64,000 nucleotides of DNA from Aequorivita aquimaris (GTDB taxonomy: Bacteria > Bacteroidota > Bacteroidia > Flavobacteriales > Flavobacteriaceae), in NCBI RefSeq assembly GCF_001573155.1, contig NZ_JRWG01000001.1, positions 496,001-560,000 of the forward strand. Direction: 5' to 3'. Shown here one piece after another: positions 1 through 7,535 of the stretch (position 1 is the stretch's first letter; the number at the start of each line of letters is the position of its first letter). The notes under the pieces are model-generated. The model searched no databases, was not told the DNA's origin, and was given only the letters and a program-made list of their open reading frames with translations. A program made the translations under genes and the position numbers.

Positions 1-406
1 CGAGTACGTTTGCCTCCCGCAATTTGGAGCGAAGATCGGCTTTGGTGACGCGGGCCTTTTTCAAATTTTCGTGAAGTATCTCTTCCCCGTCCATCAAAAG
101 CATCGGTTGGTTGTCTATTAATTTCTGAACAATGCTAAAACGTCTCAGCATGGCCGCCGAAATCTGTAGCAAATATACCGCAGCCAGACCCACAGCGCCC
201 TGCAATAAGCTAACGGACTTGGACAAGATGGTCGTGGCGATTACGGACCCTATTGCAACCGTCATCGCAAAGTCAAAACTGCTCATTTTTGAAAAACTTC
301 GTTTGCCAGCCAGTCGGGTAAATAGAATTGTGGCGATGTAAATTCCGATTGCCGTTAAAACAATAGCAATTAGGGAGGTGGTGGATGCTTCAAACCATTT
401 TATCAT
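1..406 (-). CDS. DUF421 (YetF/YcaP-like) membrane protein, 3' end cut by window
   Basis: Reading leftwards from the ATG at 404-406 gives 135 codons open to the window edge. The product begins MIKWFEASTTS and has two or three hydrophobic segments in the first 85 residues. It carries the family hallmark TRLAGKRSFSKMSSFDFAMT followed by VAIGSVIAT, then the start of the soluble YetF-type domain (QPMLLMDGEE). DUF421 proteins are inner-membrane proteins with no firmly established biochemical role; some homologues are stress or sporulation linked. The gene lies 32 bases downstream of the FAD oxidoreductase on the same strand, so the two may be co-transcribed. The C-terminal half lies outside the window. 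Confidence 0.85.
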   Translation of the reverse strand, partial: MIKWFEASTTSLIAIVLTAIGIYIATILFTRLAGKRSFSKMSSFDFAMTVAIGSVIATTILSKSVSLLQGAVGLAAVYLLQISAAMLRRFSIVQKLIDNQPMLLMDGEEILHENLKKARVTKADLRSKLREANVL

Positions 407-438
407 TTTGGTAATTTTTTTTAATTAAAAGTATTTAT

Positions 439-1638
439 TTATCTGTTGAATTTATAATATTCCAAATAAGGATGGGGCGTTTTATTGATGGAATGCACAA
501 TTGCGTCCATTCCCATAACGCTGAAGGTAATGCCATTTCCGCCAAAACCTAATATATAATGTTCATTCTTTTTAGGCTCCGGTTTTCCGAAATATGGCAG
601 ACCATCCTTTGTCTCTCCAAATGTGCCCGCCCAAGAGTAATCCATCACAAAAGGGATGTCCGGGAAACATTTATTAAAACTTTTTACAAGTTCCTTTTCC
701 TTTTTGGGGAGCAGGGCATCGCGCCGTGCAGCATTTTTGAACTCGCGATCGCCACCGCCCATTACAATCCGCCCGTCGTCGGTACTTCTGAAATATAAAT
801 AAGGGGAATCTGTATTCCAATAAATTCTCTTTTCAAAAGCTTTCGGAATTTTTTCAAAGGCTTCCGATGCCAGGGCAAAGGTGCTTTTCAAATCCACAAT
901 ATCTTCCTTGAGCGTTTCGGTACTTTCGTATCCAGTGCAATGCAACACATCAGCTACTTCAATAGAAAAGCCAGTCTTCGTTTTGGCAATTAATTTGTCG
1001 TCTTTTAATTTTATTTCCTCAATTTCAGTTCGGTCGTAAATTTTCAAACTTTTATCTGTGCAATATTCCAAGAGTGCATTCGCCAGTTTGTACACGTCCA
1101 TTACGGCTCCGGATTTTGATTCAATAGCGGCATACGCTTTCAGCCCCAATGTTTCCAATTCATCCTTTGTAAGCCATTTCACTTTAAAACCGTGATTTTT
1201 TCTTGCTTCAAATTCATCTTTTAGAAAAGGGATATCTTTTTTAGAGGATGCAAAATAGACGCTGTATCTTTCCTCAAAACCGCAATCTACCTTTATTGCG
1301 CTTATGATTTTTTTCAAATCGGTTATAGCCTTTTCACAATTTTGATAACTTGAAACCGCACAAGTTAGGCCCACCTGCTCTATCAGTTTATGCAAGGGCA
1401 CGTCAATTTCATATTGCAACATACTGGTACTCGCAGCGGTGCTACCGTTACAGACGTCCCTGCGGTCTACCATTATCACTTTTTTTCCTTCCTCAATAAG
1501 TTTATAGGCCATTAGCGCTCCCGTAATTCCGGCACCAATAATTAAAATTTCTGAAGAAATAGATTGCTTAAGCGAAGGATAGCTCTGCGGCAAGGCATTG
1601 CGGATAAGCCAAAATGGCTCGTTAGAACGTACGTCCAT
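439..1638 (-). CDS. FAD-dependent amine/amino-acid oxidoreductase (DAO family)
   Basis: This 399-residue protein belongs to the D-amino-acid oxidase superfamily (DAO/GlpO/PuuB type), which oxidises C-N bonds using FAD. A Rossmann GAGITG lies at about residues 35-40, followed by an acidic residue at the end of the second strand (MVDRRD). The C-terminal FAD-binding motif GFGGNGIT lies near residue 370. The closest well-known relatives by layout are gamma-glutamylputrescine oxidase-like proteins. It lacks the C-terminal Rieske domain seen in longer relatives of about 510 residues. There is no signal peptide, so it is probably cytoplasmic. The substrate cannot be read from the sequence. It is followed on the same strand by a DUF421 gene. 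Confidence 0.85.
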   Translation of the reverse strand: MDVRSNEPFWLIRNALPQSYPSLKQSISSEILIIGAGITGALMAYKLIEEGKKVIMVDRRDVCNGSTAASTSMLQYEIDVPLHKLIEQVGLTCAVSSYQNCEKAITDLKKIISAIKVDCGFEERYSVYFASSKKDIPFLKDEFEARKNHGFKVKWLTKDELETLGLKAYAAIESKSGAVMDVYKLANALLEYCTDKSLKIYDRTEIEEIKLKDDKLIAKTKTGFSIEVADVLHCTGYESTETLKEDIVDLKSTFALASEAFEKIPKAFEKRIYWNTDSPYLYFRSTDDGRIVMGGGDREFKNAARRDALLPKKEKELVKSFNKCFPDIPFVMDYSWAGTFGETKDGLPYFGKPEPKKNEHYILGFGGNGITFSVMGMDAIVHSINKTPHPYLEYYKFNR

Positions 1639-1831
1639 AATTTTTTATTGAAAGTTAGGCATTATGCGCATTCCTACCCTTTGCTTTAGTATTTATTTAT
1701 AATTCGGAAATGACGCAAACATTCTTAAAAAAGATTAACAACTTTCGTTAAACACTTCTCAATTGTGAAAATGATAAGAGACAGGCCCCGCGAAGAAAAG
1801 TATCTTTAGTAAAAATTTAAAACGAAAAACT

Positions 1832-2311
1832 ATGAAAACTACACACGAAAAAGCAAAGGAGCACAACCACGATAAGCTGGTTGATAATTTACAGGAGCTT
1901 TTGGAAAAAAATTATGACGCCGAGAAAGGTTTTACCAAGGCAATGAAAGACGCAAAAAACAATAATTTAAAAAAGTTTTTACAACAACAAGCTTTACAGC
2001 GCAATAGATTTGCAACTGAGCTTGATCAACAAATTAGAAACCTAAATGAAACACCTAAAGAAAGCGGAAGCTTTACCGGCGACCTGCACAGAACTTGGAT
2101 AGACATTAAAAGTGCAATTGCCGGAAATACAGACGAAGCGGTACTCGAGGAGTGCATTCGCGGCGAAAAGGCAAGTTGGAACGAATATGAAGAAAAATTA
2201 AAAGAACAAAATTTTCCTCCACATATTTCAACTGTTCTTCAAAAACAGGCGTCTGAAATACACAACACCTTGAATAGTGTAAAAACATTGGAAGATCTTG
2301 CCGATGATTAA
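1832..2311 (+). CDS. DUF2383 (PA2169-like) four-helix-bundle protein
   Basis: This 159-residue, highly charged, all-helical protein has no signal peptide. The pattern of an N-terminal helix (DKLVDNLQELLEKNYDAEKG), a second helix rich in Ala, Lys and Gln, a central Gly-Ser loop with a conserved LHRTWIDIKSAI segment, and a C-terminal helical hairpin (ECIRGEKASWNEYEEKLKE) matches the DUF2383/PA2169 ferritin-like family. Members are often stress-induced in other bacteria, but no reaction is established. The gene stands alone. It is divergent from the oxidoreductase and convergent with the DUF4397 gene, with a shared terminator in between. Confidence 0.85.
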   Translation: MKTTHEKAKEHNHDKLVDNLQELLEKNYDAEKGFTKAMKDAKNNNLKKFLQQQALQRNRFATELDQQIRNLNETPKESGSFTGDLHRTWIDIKSAIAGNTDEAVLEECIRGEKASWNEYEEKLKEQNFPPHISTVLQKQASEIHNTLNSVKTLEDLADD

Positions 2312-2349
2312 TTATTAATCAACTTTTTGAAAAAGAAAAATGGTAAGCA

Positions 2350-2380
2350 AAAAGCCCTGGAATTTATTCCCAGGGCTTTT
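2350..2380. terminator. Bidirectional rho-independent terminator
   Basis: An 11-bp perfect stem, AAAAGCCCTGG at 2350-2360 and CCAGGGCTTTT at 2370-2380, encloses a 9-base loop. A and T tracts on the two flanks serve both convergent genes (1832-2311 rightwards and 2404-3408 leftwards). Confidence 0.85.
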
Positions 2381-2403
2381 CAATTTGACAAAAGTTTGTT
2401 TTA

Positions 2404-3408
2404 TTAGTTCTTGACAAACTTTTTACTAACCACTACGCTATTTCCATCTAATATTGTGAGGTTATAAACACCTTCACTAAGGTAATTTACGTCAATTGTA
2501 TTATCAATATTAATTGCACCGCTTGAAACAACACGCCCAAGCATGTCTGTAATCGTTACAGAATATTGACTTAAATCTATTCTGGCAGCATTAATGTTAA
2601 TCCTTTCGGTAGCAGGATTTGGAAAAATGGCGAATTGGGTAGAATCAAATTCATTCACACTTAATGGTACTGATGGGAGTGCCAACAATGCACCACCAGC
2701 TGGACTAGCAACATATAGCCCAAAAGCTGGACCATTTGAATTTTGTGAAGGGTCTAAAAAACCTGATGCCAACACCGTAAGTGCAGCTCCGTCAAGGCCC
2801 AAAGTTGCCAATGGAGCTTGATATCGTGCAACAGTTACTGTACCAGTTTCATCTGTAATGTCAAGCACATAGTCTGCTGTTGGAAGTTCTAAATAGCCTT
2901 GAAATTCTGTATATGAAATATTATCAACAACAGTCCCTGCGCCAAGACCGGTTTCAACCACATCTACTGTTGGGGCATCGGTAGAACCATGGTGTACCAG
3001 TACATCTACATTGGCAGGGTCTGAAGCCATTTCCCGCGCCATTGGAAAAACTTGCAAACTGAGTGGCGGAGCAGGGCTATAACCTGTTGAGCTAACTATT
3101 CCGTCGGCTACGACGATATACTTTTCATTGGCTGTAAGGGTAACGGGAATGGTCAGTAGGACATCTCCAACGCCGGTACTATTGCCAGGGGCAATCCCGA
3201 TGTTTATTTCAACCCCCGCAGGAAGGTCCAAAAATGGCGTTGCGGTTCTAAAGGCGAAATCGTCTAATGCCAAATCAGAGTTTATATAAACATCTACTTC
3301 TGCTGCAGCCGCATCGGCTGAGTTGTGTATCACTTGTACACGGGCTGTTTGGGCAAACGAATTGCCGGTAAAAAGGACAATTGCAAAAATTAGTAATACT
3401 TTTTTCAA
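2404..3408 (-). CDS. DUF4397 domain protein with T9SS type A sorting domain
   Basis: This is a 334-residue exported protein. Residues 1-19 form a signal peptide ending in FAQ. A DUF4397 region follows (RVQVIHNSADAAAAEVDVYI, then two repeat units with Ala-Pro-Gly and HHGSTDAPTVDVV motifs) over about residues 22-230. The last ~80 residues are a type IX secretion sorting domain, with FPNPATERININ, TDMLGRVVSSG, LSEGVYNLTI and a terminal VSKKFVKN. In the family this predicts export across the outer membrane and attachment at, or release from, the cell surface. The substrate is unknown. The gene is monocistronic with a downstream terminator. Confidence 0.9.
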   Translation of the reverse strand: MKKVLLIFAIVLFTGNSFAQTARVQVIHNSADAAAAEVDVYINSDLALDDFAFRTATPFLDLPAGVEINIGIAPGNSTGVGDVLLTIPVTLTANEKYIVVADGIVSSTGYSPAPPLSLQVFPMAREMASDPANVDVLVHHGSTDAPTVDVVETGLGAGTVVDNISYTEFQGYLELPTADYVLDITDETGTVTVARYQAPLATLGLDGAALTVLASGFLDPSQNSNGPAFGLYVASPAGGALLALPSVPLSVNEFDSTQFAIFPNPATERININAARIDLSQYSVTITDMLGRVVSSGAINIDNTIDVNYLSEGVYNLTILDGNSVVVSKKFVKN

Positions 3409-3583
3409 AATATATAGTTTTTAGTTCGGTTCTAAACTAATAAATAATATATTTTGTTTAATCTTTTTTCTAAAAAGTTTAACAAAATGATTTTAGATAT
3501 TGATTTACAACAATTTATATCATAGGTTAAAAAATTGAAATTTTAAAAAATCAACTCGAAACTTCAACCAAGCATAATGAAAA

Positions 3584-3610
3584 AAGCTCCCAACTTATGG
3601 TTGAGAGCTT
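3584..3610 (-). terminator. Rho-independent terminator of the persulfide dioxygenase gene
   Basis: AAGCTCCCAAC (3584-3594) pairs with GTTGAGAGCTT (3600-3610), with one mismatch and a 5-base loop. Read leftwards the stem is followed by a run of T. It lies 25 bases beyond the stop codon of the gene at 3636-5018. Confidence 0.75.
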
Positions 3611-3635
3611 CCTAATAAACAATATTTTAAAAAAT

Positions 3636-5018
3636 CTATGAAACGGGAATACCAGCGTTTTTAATAGCCGCAAAGCCGCCGGCTACGTTCACTACATTGT
3701 GAATGCCCCTACTTTTTAAGATGGAAGCGGCAATTACGGAGCGATAGCCGCCCGCACAATACAGATAGCACTTACCGTTATCGGGAAACGCACTTACATA
3801 TTCATTTAAAAACCCCAATGGCGCGTGGGCCGCGCAAGAAATGCGACCATTGGCGTACTCCCCGTCATTGCGGACGTCAAATACCGGAATATTGTTTTCC
3901 AACTTTTCCTTGAATGTTTCCGCATCAACAGAGTCTAAGGTATCTACTTCTTTGCCAGCTTCTTTCCAGGCGTCTATGCCTCCCTGCAAATAACCCAGCG
4001 TCCTGTCAAAACCTACTCTGGATAATCTGGTAACAGCCTCCTCTTCCCTTCCCGGAGGAACTACCAACAATATTTTTTGTTCCACATCTGCGAGCAACGC
4101 TCCCACCCAAGGTGCAAAACCTCCATCCAGGCCAATAAAAATGGAGCGTGGAATGTGGCCATCAATAAAGTCAATCTGATTGCGGACATCCAAAACCACA
4201 GCGCTGGTGTCATTGGCCATTCTTTCAAAAGCCTCAGGGTCCAAAGGCGTTGTTCCCTGTGCAATTACGTCATCAAAAGCGGTATAGCCTTCTCGGTTCA
4301 TTTTTACGTTCATGGGAAAATACAATGGTGGCGGGGCCAAGCCATCGGTAACTTCCTTTATAAATTCCTCTCGTGTCATATCGGCGCGTAGAGCATAGTT
4401 CATTTTCTTTTGATTGCCCAAAGTGTCCACGGTTTCCTTCATCATATTCTTTCCACAGGCAGAACCGGCGCCGTGTGCCGGATATACAATTACGTCATCC
4501 GCCAGAGGCATGATTTTATTGCGAAGACTATCAAACAGAATACCCGCAAGGTCTTCCTGTGTTATTTCATTACCCTTTTGGGCAAGGTCCGGACGGCCCA
4601 CATCTCCCAGAAAAAGTGTGTCGCCACTAAAAATAGCGTAATCCTTTCCGTTTTCATCCTTCAGCAAATACGTGGTGCTTTCCATAGTGTGCCCAGGCGT
4701 GTGGAGGGCGGTAATGGTTACCTTTCCCAATTTGTAAACCTCCTCATCCTTGGCCAAAACTGCATCGAACGACGGATTGGCATGTGGGCCATAAACAATA
4801 GGCGCACCGGTTTGCTGCGAAAGCGATAAGTGTCCACTCACAAAATCTGCATGAAAGTGGGTCTCAAATATGTATTTGATTTTTGCATTATCTCTTGCGG
4901 CACGTTCCAAGTAAGGCTTGGTTTCTCGCAAAGGGTCTATAATAGCGGCCTCACCGGCACTTTCAATGTAGTAAGCGCCTTGCGATAGGCAACCTGTATA
5001 AATTTGTTCAACCTTCAT
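3636..5018 (-). CDS. Persulfide dioxygenase-sulfurtransferase (MBL fold + two rhodanese domains, CstB-like)
   Basis: This 460-residue protein probably oxidises low-molecular-weight thiol persulfides to sulfite or thiosulfate in the cytoplasm. The metallo-beta-lactamase domain (about 1-235) shows THFHADFVSGH at 53-63, HTPGHTMEST, FSGDTLFLGDVGRPDL and YPAHGAGSACG, the pattern of persulfide dioxygenases related to ETHE1 and CstB. A first rhodanese-like domain (about 262-355) has LDVRN but a cysteine-free loop (VVPPGREEEA), so it is probably inactive. The second (about 365-460) has FDVRNDGEYANG and the active loop YCAGGYRS with catalytic Cys. This dead-then-live order is the arrangement known for CstB. 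The gene is monocistronic with its own terminator. Hydroxyacylglutathione hydrolase, a frequent automatic label, fits less well. Confidence 0.9.
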   Translation of the reverse strand: MKVEQIYTGCLSQGAYYIESAGEAAIIDPLRETKPYLERAARDNAKIKYIFETHFHADFVSGHLSLSQQTGAPIVYGPHANPSFDAVLAKDEEVYKLGKVTITALHTPGHTMESTTYLLKDENGKDYAIFSGDTLFLGDVGRPDLAQKGNEITQEDLAGILFDSLRNKIMPLADDVIVYPAHGAGSACGKNMMKETVDTLGNQKKMNYALRADMTREEFIKEVTDGLAPPPLYFPMNVKMNREGYTAFDDVIAQGTTPLDPEAFERMANDTSAVVLDVRNQIDFIDGHIPRSIFIGLDGGFAPWVGALLADVEQKILLVVPPGREEEAVTRLSRVGFDRTLGYLQGGIDAWKEAGKEVDTLDSVDAETFKEKLENNIPVFDVRNDGEYANGRISCAAHAPLGFLNEYVSAFPDNGKCYLYCAGGYRSVIAASILKSRGIHNVVNVAGGFAAIKNAGIPVS

Positions 5019-5033
5019 TTTTTCCTTTTTTCA

Positions 5034-5041
5034 CAAATATA
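5034..5041 (-). promoter_or_regulatory. Candidate -7 promoter element TATATTTG
   Basis: An exact match to the Bacteroidota -7 consensus TAnnTTTG on the minus strand, 16 bases upstream of the start codon at 5018. A TTTG lies 14 bases further upstream, which is closer than the usual -33 spacing. Confidence 0.5.
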
Positions 5042-5158
5042 AGGATAGTATTTTCCAAATTATAGATGAAAATATCCAAAGTATCATTTTTCACATAAAT
5101 TTTGCATTATGGCTTAGAACTTATTTTATCTTTACCCGTCAACTTAATAGTGTATAAT

Positions 5159-5491
5159 ATGAAAAAAATAATCTTGGTTATGGTTTCGCTGTTTGTCCTT
5201 TCCTGCGCTACGGAAAACAAACAAGAAGATGTAGTTCGCGAATTGGCAAAAAAAGATGCCATTGAAAAATTACAATTGCCCGAGGGCACAAAGTTCAGCG
5301 ATGAAAATATTGAAGTAACAGAAACAAAAGCCGAATCGGGTACGCTGGGCGTAACCTATCTGGTGAAAGTAACCATAAAGTCGCAAGACCGGGAAGGCAA
5401 TGAAGTAATAAAAACCCATACCTTCAACTATAAAAAAACAGGAGAAAGTGGTTCAAACGCTTCTGATTACGAACTAACCTCCTTTGAATAA
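5159..5491 (+). CDS. Small lipoprotein of unknown function
   Basis: The start at 5159 gives 110 residues beginning with a clear lipoprotein signal, MKKIILVMVSLFVLSCATEN, with lipobox LSC and the lipidated Cys at residue 16. An upstream in-frame ATG at 5102 would bury this signal behind 19 residues and was rejected. The mature part is charged and contains a beta-rich stretch (GTLGVTYLVKVTIKSQDREG). No known domain was recognised. It is followed after 17 bases by an M28 peptidase lipoprotein on the same strand, so the two are probably co-transcribed and act in the periplasm or at the outer membrane. Confidence 0.8.
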   Translation: MKKIILVMVSLFVLSCATENKQEDVVRELAKKDAIEKLQLPEGTKFSDENIEVTETKAESGTLGVTYLVKVTIKSQDREGNEVIKTHTFNYKKTGESGSNASDYELTSFE

Positions 5492-5508
5492 TCTTCCATT
5501 ATTACCTT

Positions 5509-6513
5509 ATGAAAATTCTATTTATTGCTATTTTTTCGGCATTGTCCTTTTCTTGCAATTCCGCCCAGAAAACAATCAATCCCAAAGAAAAAAATGTTGA
5601 ATATGCCAATTCCATTACCGCACAGGATTTAAAAAAACACCTGTATATCTATGCCAGTGATGAAATGGAAGGCCGGATGACCGGTACCAAAGGCCAAAAA
5701 AAGGCGGCTGAATACATTCGCGATTTTTACAAAAAGGAAGGAATCGCCGCTGCTCCGGGAACCACTGATTATTTTCAGGAAGTTCCTGAAAGCTATTTCG
5801 CAGGAAAAAGAGAGCCACGGTCTTCTGAAAATGTAATCGCTTTTATAAAAGGCTCAGAAAAACCTGAAGAAATAATAGTGATTTCTGCACATTTGGACCA
5901 TGTGGGCATGGACAATGAAGGAAATGTATTTAATGGAGCCGACGACGATGGCAGCGGCACCGTTGCTATTATGGAAATAGCCCAAGCCTTTCAAAAAGCC
6001 GTAAAAGATGGCAAGGGCCCCAAGCGCTCCATTTTGTTTCTTCACGTTACGGGAGAAGAAATCGGCCTTTATGGCTCGCGTTATTATACCGAAAATCCGC
6101 TGTTCCCGTTGGAAAACACCGTGTGCAACCTCAATATAGATATGATTGGCAGGATTGACCCCGAAAAAAAGGAGAATCCAAATTACATCTATTTAATAGG
6201 AAGCAATAAAATAAGTCAGGAACTGCAGGACATTTCCGCGGAAGTGAATGAGAAATACACCCAATTGGAGTTGGATTACAAATATGACGACCCCGACGAC
6301 CCGAACCGCTTCTATTACCGAAGTGACCATTATAACTTTGCGAAAAACAACGTTCCCATTATTTTTTACTTCAATGGCGTACACGAAGATTACCACAAAA
6401 TAACGGACACGCCCGATAAGATAGAGTATGATTTGATGGCCGAGCGCGCGAAGCTCATATTTTTGACCGCTTGGGAAGTCGCCAACCGCGAAAACAGAAT
6501 TATAATTGATTAA
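5509..6513 (+). CDS. M28-family zinc metallopeptidase lipoprotein
   Basis: This 334-residue protein starts with a lipoprotein signal (lipobox LSFSC, Cys16). The peptidase family M28 di-zinc site is intact: AHLDH at about 127-131, GADDDGSG (about 143-150) with the bridging Asp, the catalytic TGEEIGLYGS (about 181-190), NIDMIGR near residue 211, and the last zinc-binding His in YFNGVHEDYHKITDT. M28 enzymes are aminopeptidases or carboxypeptidases that trim peptides. Here the enzyme is membrane anchored in the envelope and probably scavenges peptides. It is the second gene of a pair with the small lipoprotein at 5159 and ends at a strong hairpin. Confidence 0.9.
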   Translation: MKILFIAIFSALSFSCNSAQKTINPKEKNVEYANSITAQDLKKHLYIYASDEMEGRMTGTKGQKKAAEYIRDFYKKEGIAAAPGTTDYFQEVPESYFAGKREPRSSENVIAFIKGSEKPEEIIVISAHLDHVGMDNEGNVFNGADDDGSGTVAIMEIAQAFQKAVKDGKGPKRSILFLHVTGEEIGLYGSRYYTENPLFPLENTVCNLNIDMIGRIDPEKKENPNYIYLIGSNKISQELQDISAEVNEKYTQLELDYKYDDPDDPNRFYYRSDHYNFAKNNVPIIFYFNGVHEDYHKITDTPDKIEYDLMAERAKLIFLTAWEVANRENRIIID

Positions 6514-6543
6514 AGAAGGAAATTACAACAATCGATAAACAAA

Positions 6544-6572
6544 AAAATCCTCCCCAAAAAAGGGAGGATTTT
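6544..6572. terminator. Rho-independent terminator between M28 peptidase and tRNA-His
   Basis: AAAATCCTCCC (6544-6554) pairs perfectly with GGGAGGATTTT (6562-6572) around a short A-rich loop. T runs lie on one flank and A runs on the other, so it can end transcription of the rightward peptidase gene and of the leftward tRNA. Confidence 0.85.
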
Positions 6573-6580
6573 TATTTTCG

Positions 6581-6655
6581 GGTGGAAGACCGGGTTCGAA
6601 CCGGCGACCTCCTGAACCACAATCAGGCGCTCTAACCAGCTGAGCTACAACCACC
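6581..6655 (-). tRNA. tRNA-His (anticodon GTG)
   Basis: Read leftwards from 6655, the gene has the G(-1) typical of tRNA-His, D arm GCTC/GAGC, anticodon stem CCTGA/TCAGG around loop TTGTGGT (anticodon GTG, His), T arm GCCGG/CCGGT around TTCGAAC, and discriminator C. The CCA end is not encoded (CCG follows). Acceptor pairing is GTGGTTG with CTTCCAC, which leaves two adjacent T-T oppositions at pairs 5-68 and 6-67; see findings. It has its own well-formed promoter. Confidence 0.93.
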
Positions 6656-6694
6656 ATTTATTGTGCATTAAAACACAACTTCGCTAAGCGGACG

Positions 6695-6725
6695 CAAATA
6701 TAAATCAATTATAACGGTTGCGCAA
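6695..6725 (-). promoter_or_regulatory. Promoter of tRNA-His (TTG-N20-TATATTTG)
   Basis: On the minus strand TTG (6723-6725) and TATATTTG (6695-6702) are separated by 20 bases, an exact fit to the Bacteroidota sigma consensus. The -7 box ends 39 bases before the tRNA 5' end, consistent with a short processed leader. Confidence 0.7.
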
Positions 6726-6743
6726 TACTCTTTTTGAAGAAAA

Positions 6744-7460
6744 TTAAATTAAATCGAAAATTGAATTTACCGCAGGATATCTTTCCGTTGTAAAACCTTC
6801 GCCGTATTCTGTACCAATAAGTCTTCCCAAATCCTGTGCTCGGTATGTTATACTATCCCTAAAATTGGTTGAGGAGATTGGCGTTTCTGGTTCATCGGCT
6901 TCCTTTTGGTGAAATTGACTTTTATAGGCAAAAACCGTTTCCAATTTTTTCTCCAAAAAACCCGTTACATCTACAACAAAATCCGGCTCAATGTTTTTCC
7001 ATTGAATGTAATGGTAAACGTGCTTTGGCCGCCAAGCTTTTTGATGGTTGCTTTCATAAATAGTTTCAATTTTTTGCAAACCACTTAAAAAGCAGGCATC
7101 GCTGGCAAGTTTACTCGCCTTGCCGTGGTCAATGTGCCTATCGTCAATGGCATTGCAAAGCACTACCTCGGGTTGATATTTTCTGATTATTTTAATGATT
7201 TCAAGCTGCGAGGCAGCATTGTTTACCAAAAAACCATCGGAAAATTCAAGGTTGTGCCGAAACTTAACTCCCAAAATTTTTGCCGCGTCGGCAGCTTCCT
7301 TGTCGCGGATTTTAGCGGTGCCACGGGTACCAAGTTCGCCGCGGGTAAGGTCTAAAATTCCTACCGTTTTTCCGTTGCTAATTTCTTTTGCCAAAGTGGC
7401 AGCACAACCCAATTCTACATCATCGGGGTGTGCGCCAATGGCGAGTATATCAATCTTCAT
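6744..7460 (-). CDS. bshB1: Bacillithiol biosynthesis deacetylase BshB1
   Basis: This 238-residue protein is close to the normal length for BshB1. It hydrolyses GlcNAc-malate to GlcN-malate, the second step of bacillithiol synthesis. It shows the LmbE-type zinc deacetylase motif AHPDD at 10-14 (zinc ligands His11 and Asp14, catalytic Asp13), the family-typical LTRGELGTRG near residue 40, and HIDHGKASKLA near residue 110 with the remaining ligand region. No signal peptide, so cytoplasmic. bshA and bshC are not in the window. The next gene upstream on the same strand is a PLP trans-sulfuration enzyme 75 bases away, which fits a thiol-metabolism neighbourhood. Confidence 0.93.
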   Translation of the reverse strand: MKIDILAIGAHPDDVELGCAATLAKEISNGKTVGILDLTRGELGTRGTAKIRDKEAADAAKILGVKFRHNLEFSDGFLVNNAASQLEIIKIIRKYQPEVVLCNAIDDRHIDHGKASKLASDACFLSGLQKIETIYESNHQKAWRPKHVYHYIQWKNIEPDFVVDVTGFLEKKLETVFAYKSQFHQKEADEPETPISSTNFRDSITYRAQDLGRLIGTEYGEGFTTERYPAVNSIFDLI

Positions 7461-7535
7461 AAAAAGTTTAAAGTTTATATGTTTATGGGTTTATAAGTTC
7501 AAAAAGCTGTCTGCGAGGGCGGCTATCTATTTAAT

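Noticed and set aside
4061-4829. Several plus- and minus-strand open frames inside the persulfide dioxygenase gene
   Set aside because: All overlap the conserved rhodanese and MBL coding sequence and encode nothing recognisable.
5102-5158. Upstream in-frame start extending the small lipoprotein
   Set aside because: The extension would place 19 residues ahead of a clean lipoprotein signal that begins at 5159.
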